DNA of 43,938 nt from Amycolatopsis pittospori (GTDB lineage: Bacteria > Actinomycetota > Actinomycetes > Mycobacteriales > Pseudonocardiaceae): positions 1 to 43,938 of the forward strand of contig NZ_JACBXD010000068.1 of assembly GCF_013870525.1 (NCBI RefSeq), given 5' to 3'. The notes under the pieces are model-generated. The model saw nothing but the letters and a program-made list of their open reading frames with translations, ran no database searches and had not been told where the DNA came from. The position numbers and the translations under genes were made by a program. Below are positions 22,960 through 30,704 of the stretch, piece by piece; position 1 is the first letter of the stretch; each line of letters starts with the position of its first letter.

Positions 22960-24130
22960 GTCTCCTGAAAACGTATCCGGCGTCGAAATCGAGCTGGAGA
23001 ACGTCAGCAAGCGCTACCCCGGGACCCGCGAGCCGGCCGTCGACGAGTTCTCGATGGTGGTGCCCGCGGGCAAGATCGTGGTGTTCGTCGGCCCGTCCGG
23101 CTGCGGCAAGACCACCACCATGCGGATGATCAACCGGCTGATCGAGCCGACGTCCGGCCGGATCACCATCGGTGGCGACGACGCGCTGAAGCTCGATGTC
23201 GACACCCTGCGCCGTCGCATCGGCTACGCGATCCAGCAGGCCGGTCTCTTCCCGCACTTCACCGTCGCGCAGAACATCGCGGTGGTGCCCGGTCTGCTCG
23301 GCTGGGACAAGAAGAAGGTCAACGACCGGGTCGAGGAGATGATGGACCTGGTCGGGCTGGACCCGGCCGACTTCCGCGACCGCTTCCCGCGTCAGCTCTC
23401 CGGTGGACAGCAGCAGCGTGTCGGCGTCGCGCGGGCGCTCGCGGCGGACCCGCCCGTACTGCTGATGGACGAACCGTTCGGCGCGGTCGACCCGATCACC
23501 CGGGGCAACCTGCAGGACGAACTGCTGCGGCTGCAGACCGAACTGAAGAAGACGATCGTCTTCGTCACCCACGACTTCGACGAGGCCGTGAAGCTCGGCG
23601 ACAAGATCGCGGTGCTCGGCAACCAGTCGAAGATCCTCCAGTACGACACCCCGGACGCGATCCTCGCGAACCCGGCCGACGACACGGTCGCCGGTTTCGT
23701 CGGCGCCGGTGCCTCGCTGAAGCAGCTGACGCTGCTGCGGGTCCGCGACGTCGAACTGAAGCAGGACGCGCTCACGGCGGCGGTGAGCGAATCGCCGTCG
23801 GACGTCCGCGAGAAGCTGACGCAGCAGCGCAAGCATTTCGTGCTGGTCCTCGACCAGCGTCGTCGTCCGATGCGGTGGGTCCACGTCCGCGAGCTGACCG
23901 CGGCGACGTCGCTGGCCACCGCGGGCAAACCGCTGCGTGACTCGGTCAGCCTCCAGTCGACACTGCAGGACGCGCTCGAAGCGATGCTCGCCGAGGGCGG
24001 CAGCGTCCCGGTGACCGGCGCCCGCGGCGAGTACGCCGGGACGATCGAGCTCGACACCGTCATCTCGACGATCCAGCAACTGCGCGAGGAGCACTCGGAC
24101 GACAACCCGGCGGAAGGTGTGACCGCATGA
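22952..24130 (+). CDS. Osmoprotectant ABC transporter ATP-binding subunit with CBS-like tail
   Basis: 392 residues. Nucleotide-binding domain: Walker A GPSGCGKT (47-54), Q-loop in IQQAGLFPHFTV, signature LSGGQQQR (about 149-156), Walker B LLMDEPFG (about 170-177) and H-loop VTHDFDEA. The C-terminal 140 residues after about 250 form the tail where OpuA/OpuC ATPases carry CBS domains that sense ionic strength or c-di-AMP in other bacteria. GTG at 22952 is chosen because TAGGGG lies five bases upstream; GTG at 22946 has none. It powers uptake of glycine betaine or a related compound. Overlaps the second permease gene by four bases (ATGA). Confidence 0.94.
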   Translation: MAESPENVSGVEIELENVSKRYPGTREPAVDEFSMVVPAGKIVVFVGPSGCGKTTTMRMINRLIEPTSGRITIGGDDALKLDVDTLRRRIGYAIQQAGLFPHFTVAQNIAVVPGLLGWDKKKVNDRVEEMMDLVGLDPADFRDRFPRQLSGGQQQRVGVARALAADPPVLLMDEPFGAVDPITRGNLQDELLRLQTELKKTIVFVTHDFDEAVKLGDKIAVLGNQSKILQYDTPDAILANPADDTVAGFVGAGASLKQLTLLRVRDVELKQDALTAAVSESPSDVREKLTQQRKHFVLVLDQRRRPMRWVHVRELTAATSLATAGKPLRDSVSLQSTLQDALEAMLAEGGSVPVTGARGEYAGTIELDTVISTIQQLREEHSDDNPAEGVTA

Positions 24131-24903
24131 CGGCCGTCGATACCGGGTTCTCCACCGAGTCCTCGTCCAGAGGCGCCGAACGGGTCCGGCTGTTCGCCCA
24201 GCCCGCGGTGGTGCTGCTGATCGTCGCCGCGGTGCTCATCTGGGTGTTCGCCAGCGATCTGACCGCGACGGAGAAGGAAACCCTCAACGCCACCGGCTTG
24301 CTGGAGGCCCTGCGCGACCACCTGGCGATGACCGTCGTGGTCACCGCGATCGTGGTCGCCGTCGCCGTACCGCTCGGCGTACTCGTGACGCGGCCGTACG
24401 CGAAGTGGGCGGCACCGGTGTTCCTGGCGGTCGCGAACATCGGCCAGGCCGCGCCCGCGCTCGGTGTGCTGGTGCTGTGGTTCATCGTCACCGGCGCGAC
24501 CGGCGGGCTGTGGGTCGCGGCGCTGCCGCTGGCGTTCTACTCGCTGCTCCCGGTGCTGCGGAACACGATGGTCGGCCTGCAACAGGTCGACCCCGCGCTC
24601 ATCGACGCCGGCCGCGGCATCGGCATGTCGGCTTCCGGCGTGCTGTGGCGGGTCGAGTTCCCGCTGGCCGTCCCGCTGATCCTGGCCGGCCTGCGGACCT
24701 CGCTGGTCCTGGCCGTCGGCACGGCGACGTTCGGCATGTTCGTCAACGCCGGTGGTTTCGGCCTGCTCATCGACACCGGCTACAAGCTCAACCTGACGAA
24801 GGTGCTGGTCACCGGTTCGGTGCTCGCCGTCGCGCTGGCACTGCTGGTGGACTGGCTGGGCGCGGTGGCGGAACAGTTCTTCGGACCGAAGGGACTGCGC
24901 TGA
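24127..24903 (+). CDS. Osmoprotectant ABC transporter permease 2
   Basis: 258 residues, about six membrane helices after a polar N-terminus. The coupling loop NTMVGLQQVDPALIDAGRGIGMSASGVLWRVEFPLAVPLILAGLR matches permease 1, as expected for the paired OpuC-type subunits. TATFGMFVNAGGFGLLIDTGYKLNLTKVL replaces the KGPGLGSE region of the partner. The two permeases form a heterodimer with a dimer of the ATPase (family knowledge). ATG overlaps the ATPase stop by four bases; the substrate-binding gene starts one base after its own stop. Confidence 0.93.
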   Translation: MTAVDTGFSTESSSRGAERVRLFAQPAVVLLIVAAVLIWVFASDLTATEKETLNATGLLEALRDHLAMTVVVTAIVVAVAVPLGVLVTRPYAKWAAPVFLAVANIGQAAPALGVLVLWFIVTGATGGLWVAALPLAFYSLLPVLRNTMVGLQQVDPALIDAGRGIGMSASGVLWRVEFPLAVPLILAGLRTSLVLAVGTATFGMFVNAGGFGLLIDTGYKLNLTKVLVTGSVLAVALALLVDWLGAVAEQFFGPKGLR

Positions 24904-24904
24904 C

Positions 24905-25879
24905 ATGCGATCGAAAGCACGTCGTTCAAAGGCACTGTTCGGCGCGGTCCTGCTCTGCGGCACGCTTTCCGCGTGCGGACTCGAGGTCAACACCGCGCTG
25001 CCGTACAAGATCGAACCCGGTTCCATCCAGCCCATCGAGGCGCTCAAGGGTGTCGAGGTGACGGTGGGGTCCAAGGACTTCACCGAGAACATCATCCTGG
25101 GCTACATGGCCGAAATGGCGCTTTCCGCGGCGGGCGCGGACGTCGTCGACCTGACCGACATCAAGGGCTCGAACTCGTCGCGGCAGGCGCTGCTCGCCGG
25201 CCAGACCGACGTCACCTGGGAGTACACCGGCACCGGCTGGATCAACTACCAGGGCAACGAACTCCCCGTCCCCGGCGGGGAACAGGCCCAGTACGAAGCC
25301 ACGAAGGCGGCCGACGAGGCGAAGTACGGCGTCACCTGGCTGAACTACTCGCCGCTCAACGACCAGTACGGCTTCGCGGTCACCGAGGCCTACGGAGCCC
25401 AGAACAACTTGAAGACGACGTCGGATCTGGCGGCGTTCCTCAAGCAGAAGCCCGACCAAGGCGTGTTCTGCCTGGAGACCGAGTTCACCAGCCGTCAGGA
25501 CGGCTTCCCAGCCGCCGTCCGCGCCTACGGCTTCCAGAACCCGGTGATCAAGAACTTCGGCATCGGCACGATCTACTCGGCCGTCGCCGGCGGGACCTGC
25601 CCGATCGGCGAGATCTTCACCACCGACGGCCGGATCGCCGGACTCGACCTCCGAGTCCTCGAAGACGACAAAAAGGCGTTCCCGCAGTACAACGCCGTCC
25701 CGACGCTGCGCACGGACTTCCTGAAGCAGCACCCGGAACTGCGTGGACCGCTCGAAGCCGTCGCCGCGGCCCTCGACAACGAGCAGATGATCGAACTGTG
25801 CAAGCAGGTCGACGTCGACGGCCGAGACCAAGGTGAAGTCGCCTACGAGTGGATGAAGAAGAAGGGCTTTATCTCTTAG
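24905..25879 (+). CDS. Osmoprotectant ABC transporter substrate-binding lipoprotein (OpuAC domain)
   Basis: 324 residues. A lipoprotein signal peptide ends in LSAC with the lipid-modified C24. The mature protein is a two-lobed OpuAC/ProX domain: EVTVGSKDFTENIILGYMAE opens the first lobe, and WEYTGTGWINYQ and GVFCLETEFTSRQDGFPAA are family hallmarks. Aromatic residues (W, Y, F) near GTGWINY and SPLNDQYGFAV are candidates for the cation-pi cage that holds quaternary amines. It delivers betaine, choline or carnitine to the permeases. A 57-bp perfect inverted repeat closes the operon 22 bp after the stop. Confidence 0.94.
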   Translation: MRSKARRSKALFGAVLLCGTLSACGLEVNTALPYKIEPGSIQPIEALKGVEVTVGSKDFTENIILGYMAEMALSAAGADVVDLTDIKGSNSSRQALLAGQTDVTWEYTGTGWINYQGNELPVPGGEQAQYEATKAADEAKYGVTWLNYSPLNDQYGFAVTEAYGAQNNLKTTSDLAAFLKQKPDQGVFCLETEFTSRQDGFPAAVRAYGFQNPVIKNFGIGTIYSAVAGGTCPIGEIFTTDGRIAGLDLRVLEDDKKAFPQYNAVPTLRTDFLKQHPELRGPLEAVAAALDNEQMIELCKQVDVDGRDQGEVAYEWMKKKGFIS

Positions 25880-25901
25880 CCCACTCTCGAACCCCTCGCG
25901 C

Positions 25902-25958
25902 GTGCAATGAACGGCCCGTTACTTGCAAAATTTGCAAGTAACGGGCCGTTCATTGCAC
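25902..25958. terminator. 57-bp perfect inverted repeat, copy 1 (28-bp arms)
   Basis: Arms 25902-25929 and 25931-25958 are exact complements around a single central base. Each arm holds AACGG-C-CCGTT, a small palindrome within the large one. It lies between two convergent genes. The second copy at 43259-43315 matches it except at one compensated base pair and the central base. No T run follows. It probably acts as a bidirectional terminator, and it may also be a dispersed repeat element. Confidence 0.75.
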
Positions 25959-25996
25959 CGAAGCACTCGAAGCAGCGAAGCAGCCGAAGCGCCGCG

Positions 25997-26461
25997 TCAG
26001 ATCCCCAGGCGGTGCAGGAGCTTTCCCTCAAGCTGGTCCAGCTCCCCGGCCACGGCCCGGTGCGCAGCCTTCCGCCGCGCGGCAGGCATCCGCTCCGAAG
26101 CGCGGACGGTCGCCGAAAGCTGCTCCAGCGTCCCTTGAGTGTCCTTCGCGAAGGACACGTCGGCTTCTGTCGCCTTCGCGGACTTCCGCAGTTCCGTGAG
26201 TCCCTGCGTCAGCCCGGCGATCCGCGCGTGCAGCGCGGCACCGCGTCCGCTGAACTCGCCGAGCTGGTCGACCGCGACGCCGAGCTTCTTCGCCTGATAA
26301 CGGTCGTATAGCTCTCGCGCGGCACCCGCCGCTCGAACGGCGTACGGCGCGATCACCGGCAGTACTGCCGGACCGAGCACTTTGGCCACCGCGACGGCGT
26401 TCTTCGCCTTCTTCGGGGTGATCCTGCCTTCGGCCTCGACGGCTTTGGCCTTGCGCGCCAT
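25997..26461 (-). CDS. DUF6474-like protein of unknown function
   Basis: 154 residues, basic (MARKAKAVEAEGRITPKKAKNAV) with a hydrophobic stretch (VAKVLGPAVLPVIAPYAVRAAGAARELYDRYQ) and a helical, Lys/Glu/Gln-rich C-terminal half (LHARIAGLTQGLTELRKSAK...LDQLEGKLLHRLG). The pattern resembles the actinobacterial DUF6474 family; this is my recollection of the family, not a search. The ATG at 26461 has GGGAGG eight bases upstream. It is divergent from a TM0106-type nuclease gene 90 bp away. The single hydrophobic segment may be an amphipathic or membrane-peripheral helix. Function unknown. Confidence 0.8.
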   Translation of the reverse strand: MARKAKAVEAEGRITPKKAKNAVAVAKVLGPAVLPVIAPYAVRAAGAARELYDRYQAKKLGVAVDQLGEFSGRGAALHARIAGLTQGLTELRKSAKATEADVSFAKDTQGTLEQLSATVRASERMPAARRKAAHRAVAGELDQLEGKLLHRLGI

Positions 26462-26538
26462 GGCACCTCCCACGCTGTGTCACAGTCGAACTTACTGGTC
26501 CCCGAAGTGGCGGGCATGTCGGCTTGCCGGTCGCCTTC

Positions 26539-26544
26539 TAGAGT
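26539..26544 (+). promoter_or_regulatory. -10 box TAGAGT, 7 nt before a GTG (leaderless)
   Basis: TAGAGT (TANNNT) with exactly seven bases before the GTG at 26552 and no good ribosome-binding site. It supports the GTG over the longer open frame upstream. Confidence 0.55.
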
Positions 26545-26551
26545 GTTGTCT

Positions 26552-28198
26552 GTGAGTAACGAGGTGCTACTGGATGCGGGAGCGGTGAGCCGCTGCCGGC
26601 GTCGCGTGCACCTCGAACACGATCCGGCGGTGCGCGAGGTTCCGCTCGCCCCGCCCGACCCCGCCGCGCAGCAGCGGATAGCCGACGCCTCGGCGCATCG
26701 CGAGGCCATTGTGCAGCGGCTCATGGACGCGACGGGGCCGGACGCGAGCTGGGTCAAGATCCCTCGCGACATCTCGGCCGCCGAGCGCGTGCAGCTCACC
26801 GAAGAGGCCTTCGCCGCCGAAGCGCGCTACATCTGGGGCGCGCTGCTCCCGGTGGATCGCGCCGGTCACCGTCGCGGTGGTTCCGAACTCCTGGTCCGCA
26901 CGGCCGACGGCTATGTGCCGGTGCTGGTCGTGCGGCACCGCATCACCGATCGTGGCGCGGGCGCGCCGACCACGGTGATGACCGACCTCGACCCGGCGAA
27001 CCGGTTGCCGGATCCGGCACGAAAGGTCCGCTCGCAGCCTCGGGACCAGATGCGGCTCGCGCACCTCTACCGGATGCTCGAAGCGCTCGGAAGGCACGAA
27101 GGGCACCGCGCCATCGGCGGCGTCATCGGCCTCGACGCGGACGTCGTCGTCTGGCACGACCTGTCCGCGGGTACCTGGCCGGGCGGCCGTAGCGCGCTGA
27201 CGGAGTACCAGAGTCGCTTCGCCGACAGGCTCGCCATCGCGAGTGCGGCGGCCGAAGGCGAAGAACCGCTTGCCGAACCTTCGCGCGTCCTCGAATGCCG
27301 TCGGTGCCCTTGGTGGCCGACGTGCGAGGTCGTGCTCACCGAGACCCGTGACGTCAGCCTGGTCGTCCGCGGTGAGGACGCGATGGAACTGCGCCGTGCC
27401 GGGGTGTCCACTGTGGACAAGCTGGCCGCGCTCGATCCGGCCGACGAGCCGCCGCCGATGAACTGGACCGGCGGCACCTTCTCCGACGCGATCATCCTCG
27501 CGCGCGCCTGGCTCGCCGATCTCACGATGGTGCGCAAGGTCGACCGCATCGAGGTCTCGCGCGGCGACGTCGAGGTCGACGTCGACATGGAGAGCTTCGG
27601 CGATTCCGGCGCGTACCTGTGGGGTTCGCTGCTGACCGGCGCCGACATCGGGGTGGAGCAGGGCTACCGGGCCTTCGCGACCTGGGAGCCGTTGCCGACG
27701 GCGGACGAGGCGCGGTCGTTCGCGGAGTTCTGGGCGTGGTTCACCGACGTCCGCGAACGCACCCTCGCGGCCGGTCTGACCTTCCGGGCCTACTGCTACA
27801 ACGCGCTCGCCGAGAACCGCTGGCTCTTCGGCTCCGCCGACCGGTTCGGCGAATACCCCGGTGTCCCCACGAAGGCCGAGATCGCGTCCTTTGTGGACTC
27901 CGACGAATGGATCGACCTCTTCCGCAGCGTCACCGACCAGTTCCTGTGCTCGCACGGCAAGGGACTCAAGGTGATCGCCCCGGTCGCCGGTTTCGCCTGG
28001 CGCGATCCGGAGGCCGGCGGTGAGGCGTCGATGAGCTGGTACCGCGACGCCGTCGGCATGGACGGCGGTATCCCCGACGACATCCAGCGCGAACGCCTCC
28101 TGCGCTACAACGAGGACGACGTCCTGGCCACCCACGCGCTGCGGAACTGGATGACGGACCACGCGCAGACGTCGGTGCCGTACATGAACGACCTCTGA
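26552..28198 (+). CDS. TM0106-family RecB-like nuclease with RNase H-like C-terminal domain
   Basis: 548 residues. Four cysteines sit as in the Fe-S cluster of Cas4/AddB-type RecB nucleases: C15 near the N-terminus and C249-x2-C252-x5-C258 at the end of the first domain (RCRR...ECRRCPWWPTC). The second half is the RNase H-like exonuclease domain (YprB family): DxE at D345/E347 (VDVDMESFGD) and the YNEDDV motif near the end. Proteins of this plan are nucleases of unknown physiological role, probably in DNA repair or processing. The start is the GTG with a -10 box seven bases upstream. It is not next to CRISPR or phage genes; it is divergent from a DUF6474-like gene, 81 bp upstream of a PadR gene. 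Confidence 0.88.
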   Translation: MSNEVLLDAGAVSRCRRRVHLEHDPAVREVPLAPPDPAAQQRIADASAHREAIVQRLMDATGPDASWVKIPRDISAAERVQLTEEAFAAEARYIWGALLPVDRAGHRRGGSELLVRTADGYVPVLVVRHRITDRGAGAPTTVMTDLDPANRLPDPARKVRSQPRDQMRLAHLYRMLEALGRHEGHRAIGGVIGLDADVVVWHDLSAGTWPGGRSALTEYQSRFADRLAIASAAAEGEEPLAEPSRVLECRRCPWWPTCEVVLTETRDVSLVVRGEDAMELRRAGVSTVDKLAALDPADEPPPMNWTGGTFSDAIILARAWLADLTMVRKVDRIEVSRGDVEVDVDMESFGDSGAYLWGSLLTGADIGVEQGYRAFATWEPLPTADEARSFAEFWAWFTDVRERTLAAGLTFRAYCYNALAENRWLFGSADRFGEYPGVPTKAEIASFVDSDEWIDLFRSVTDQFLCSHGKGLKVIAPVAGFAWRDPEAGGEASMSWYRDAVGMDGGIPDDIQRERLLRYNEDDVLATHALRNWMTDHAQTSVPYMNDL

Positions 28199-28218
28199 TC
28201 TCTCACGAACTAAGACAC

Positions 28219-28264
28219 TTGCGATCACTCGTGCTTTTGCGGATACTCGTAGACGAGTACTCGT
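28219..28264 (+). promoter_or_regulatory. PadR promoter with overlapping ACTCGT/ACGAGT operator
   Basis: A -35 TTGCGA (28219-28224) and -10 GATACT (28242-28247) are 17 bp apart. From 28245 the sequence alternates ACTCGT, AG, ACGAGT, ACTCGT (to 28264), so it contains two overlapping perfect palindromes, and another ACTCGT lies at 28227-28232. The repeats cover the -10 box and the likely start site, as expected for an autorepressor. They end 15 bp before the PadR gene's GTG. Confidence 0.65.
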
Positions 28265-28279
28265 CAGCGAGGAGATCCG

Positions 28280-28924
28280 GTGAAACGACGGAAGGTCGGC
28301 AATCTGCTGGCGCTGGCCATCCTGTCCACGCTGGTCGAGCGCTCGATGCACCCGTACGAAATGGCGTCGATCCTGAAGGAGCGCGGCAAGGATCGCGACA
28401 TGGGGATCAAATGGGGCTCGTTCTACACCGTCGTCCGCAACCTGGGGAAACACGGTTTCATCGAGGCCGTCGAGAGCAACCGCGACGGCGCGCGTCCTGA
28501 GCGCACGGTCTACCGGATCACCGATTCCGGCCGTGCCGAATTGCTCGACTGGCTGCGCGAACTCCTCGCTGAACTCGCGCCGGAGGAGCCGAAGTTCGTG
28601 GCCGGGTTGTCGGTGATGGCGTGGCTCGGGCCGGACGAGGTGATCGCCCTGCTCCGCACCCGGCTGGCGGCGTTGGACGAGGACGTCGAGCGAGGCCGTG
28701 ACGAACTCGAGCGACTGGTCAAGGAGATCCCGCGGCTGATGCTGCTCGAAGTCGAGTACCACCTGGCGATCCGCGCGGCGGAAGCCGAATGGGTCCGCTC
28801 GATTCTCGGGGAACTGACTTCCGGTTCGATGCCGGGTCTCGCCGCGTGGCGGACCTACCACGAGACCGGAGAGCTACCGGCCGAAGTGGCCGAGTTGGCC
28901 GAAAGGGGGAGTACCCGCAGTTGA
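28280..28924 (+). CDS. PadR-family transcriptional regulator
   Basis: 214 residues. The winged helix is at 1-90: ALAILSTLVERSMHPYEMASILKERG, GSFYTVVRNLGKHGFIEA and the wing RTVYRITDSGRAELLDWL are PadR features. The C-terminal half is a long helical (Vir-like) domain with LLRTRLAALDEDVERGRDELERLVKEIP, used for dimerisation. GTG is preceded by GAGGAG with good spacing. Just upstream, ACTCGT repeats overlap the promoter and look like its own operator. It is followed after 118 bp by a methyltransferase gene with a hairpin in between; that gene is the natural candidate target. Ligand unknown. Confidence 0.9.
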   Translation: MKRRKVGNLLALAILSTLVERSMHPYEMASILKERGKDRDMGIKWGSFYTVVRNLGKHGFIEAVESNRDGARPERTVYRITDSGRAELLDWLRELLAELAPEEPKFVAGLSVMAWLGPDEVIALLRTRLAALDEDVERGRDELERLVKEIPRLMLLEVEYHLAIRAAEAEWVRSILGELTSGSMPGLAAWRTYHETGELPAEVAELAERGSTRS

Positions 28925-28929
28925 AAGAA

Positions 28930-28961
28930 CCCCGGCGAGGTGTTGCAGCACCCCGCCGGGG
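28930..28961 (+). terminator. Hairpin between PadR and methyltransferase genes
   Basis: Thirteen-base arms 28930-28942 and 28949-28961 pair with one mismatch around TTGCAG. No T run. It starts five bases after the PadR stop and could terminate part of the transcript or separate the expression of the two genes. Confidence 0.5.
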
Positions 28962-29042
28962 CGACGATCCCGCAACCGGAACCCGGCCACGAGAAGGCAT
29001 CTTGAGAATAGCCGGGCTCCGGGTAATCAACCTGGAGAGACC

Positions 29043-29717
29043 ATGTCGGACATCAAGGACAGAAAACGGTTCAAGATCATGCCGGAGATGGGCGGCGCGC
29101 TGGCGCGGAACTACGCCCGGCAGCGCGGTACCGAACCGCAGCTCGAACTCTGGCGGAAACAGGCCCGCGAACTCGCCGCGAGCCTGCCGGACGACACGAA
29201 GATCCTCGAGGTCGCCTTCGGCCCCGGCTACTTCGCCGTCGAACTCGCGCGGCTCGGCTGCTCCGTCACCGGCCTCGACGTCGCGCCGACGTTCGTCGAG
29301 ATCGCGAGCGACTACGCACGGGCTCAAGGCGTCGACGTCGAGTTCCGCGAAGGAGACGTCGCGGGGATGCCGTTCGACGACGAGTCGTTCGATTTCGTCG
29401 TCTGCCAGGCCGCGTTCAAGAACTTCGTGTGGCCGGTCAAGGCGCTCGACGAGATGTATCGCGTGCTCCGGCCCGGCGGCACGGCCGTCGTGCAGGACAT
29501 GAACCGCGACGCGACCGACGGCGAGATCGTGCGCGAGGTCGAGAGCATGAAGCTCGGCAAGCTGGCCGCGCTCGGCGTCCGTCAGACACTCGGCCATCTC
29601 CGGCGCCGCGCCTACACGCCGGTGCAGTTCGGCGGTCTGGTCGCCGAAACCGCGTTCCGTACCGCGGAGATCGCCACCGAAGGCATCAGCCTGGACGTTC
29701 GCCTCACCCGTCCGTAA
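29043..29717 (+). CDS. SAM-dependent class I methyltransferase
   Basis: 224 residues. SAM fold: motif I LEVAFGPGYFAVELA (about 54-68), acidic end of strand 2 TGLDVAPTF, motif II/III region EGDVAGMPFDDESFDFVVC, and the strand YRVLRPGGTAVVQDMNRD. These are Methyltransf_11/25 features, as in UbiE/COQ5-like small-molecule enzymes. AFGPGYF replaces the more usual GCGTG, within family range. The ATG has GGAGAGACC upstream. It follows the PadR regulator and is closed by a nested-palindrome hairpin at 29721. Substrate unknown; coupling to a PadR gene suggests a response to a small hydrophobic or toxic compound (inference). Confidence 0.9.
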   Translation: MSDIKDRKRFKIMPEMGGALARNYARQRGTEPQLELWRKQARELAASLPDDTKILEVAFGPGYFAVELARLGCSVTGLDVAPTFVEIASDYARAQGVDVEFREGDVAGMPFDDESFDFVVCQAAFKNFVWPVKALDEMYRVLRPGGTAVVQDMNRDATDGEIVREVESMKLGKLAALGVRQTLGHLRRRAYTPVQFGGLVAETAFRTAEIATEGISLDVRLTRP

Positions 29718-29720
29718 AGG

Positions 29721-29773
29721 TCATGAAAGGGTCTTTCCTGACGAAATCCGTCAGTAAAGACCCTTTCATGACA
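29721..29773. terminator. 24-bp-arm inverted repeat between convergent genes
   Basis: Arms 29721-29744 and 29750-29773 pair with one mismatch around a five-base loop. The left arm contains GAAAG-GGT-CTTTC. It begins three bases after the methyltransferase stop and ends 12 bases before the SDR stop, so it serves both genes. Member of the nested-palindrome family. Confidence 0.75.
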
Positions 29774-29785
29774 CCGGGGAACAGG

Positions 29786-30544
29786 TCAGCGAGGAGCCAT
29801 CCGCAGCGAGCCGTCCATCCGGACGACCTCGCCGTTCAGGTAGTCGTGGTCGATCAGCGAAAGGGCGAGCTGCGCGTACTCGTCCGGCCGCGCGAGCCGC
29901 TTCGGGAACGGAACGCCTTCGGCCAGCGAAGCGCGGAACTCGTCGCTCACCGTCGCCAGCATCGGGGTGTCGACGATGCCCGGCGCGATGGTCAGCACGC
30001 GGATCCCGTGCGACGCGAGGTCGCGCGCGGCCGGCAGGGTCATGCCGACGATGCCGCCCTTGGACGACGAGTACGCCACCTGCCCGATCTGGCCGTCGTA
30101 GGCGGCGATCGACGCGGTGTTGATGATGACGCCGCGCGCGTTGTCGGCCAGCGGCTCGGTCTTGGCGATGGCCTCGGAGGCGATCGTCAGCACGTTGAAG
30201 GAGCCGATCAGGTTGATCTGGACGACCTTCGCGAACAGGGCGAGGTCGTGCGGGCCCTTCTTCGAAAGGATCCGCGCGGACGGTCCGATCCCGGCGCAGT
30301 TCACCACGGTCCGCAGCGGCACCCCGGATTCGGCGGCGGTCGCGACGGCGGCGCGCACCTGCTCCGGATCGGTCACATCGGCCTCGACGTAGGTGATGCC
30401 CTCGACCTGCTCGGCGGTGGCGATGGCACCGGCGAGGTCCAGCGCGAAGACCCGCGCGCCCTTCGCCGCGAGCGCCTTCGCGGTCGCACCGCCGAGCCCG
30501 GACGCGCCACCCGTGACGAGCGCCGCGGTGTCGGTGATCTGCAT
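29786..30544 (-). CDS. Short-chain dehydrogenase, 3-hydroxyacyl-CoA type
   Basis: 252 residues, classical SDR. The cofactor motif TGGASGLGGATA (about 12-23), then the acidic residue of ALDLAGA indicates NAD preference. NNAG is replaced by VNCAGIG; the catalytic Ser lies in INTASIAAYDG, with YSSSKGG as the Tyr-x3-Lys. It ends LNGEVVRMDGSLRMAPR. The overall pattern is that of the 3-hydroxyacyl-CoA / 2-methyl-3-hydroxybutyryl-CoA dehydrogenase (HSD10) group, an enzyme of branched-chain or fatty acid breakdown. ATG at 30544 has AAGGGAG just upstream. It stands alone, convergent with the methyltransferase gene and divergent from UDP-glucose dehydrogenase. Confidence 0.9.
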   Translation of the reverse strand: MQITDTAALVTGGASGLGGATAKALAAKGARVFALDLAGAIATAEQVEGITYVEADVTDPEQVRAAVATAAESGVPLRTVVNCAGIGPSARILSKKGPHDLALFAKVVQINLIGSFNVLTIASEAIAKTEPLADNARGVIINTASIAAYDGQIGQVAYSSSKGGIVGMTLPAARDLASHGIRVLTIAPGIVDTPMLATVSDEFRASLAEGVPFPKRLARPDEYAQLALSLIDHDYLNGEVVRMDGSLRMAPR

Positions 30545-30704
30545 GTTCTCCCTTTCGTCGACAACCGGCTCTAGGTTAACGCTCGTTCGCATCCGTGCGG
30601 CTGGTGTGTTGGCTCACGTCGGTGCGAAGCATGTCGTGAGGAGTATTCGGGCCTGAAGCGTTCCGTTCGCTTCCAGGTCAACTCCGGCTGTCACCTTCAG
30701 CATC

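Noticed and set aside
22940..24094. Minus-strand frame opposite the ABC ATPase gene
   Set aside because: No motif; the plus strand has all ATPase motifs.
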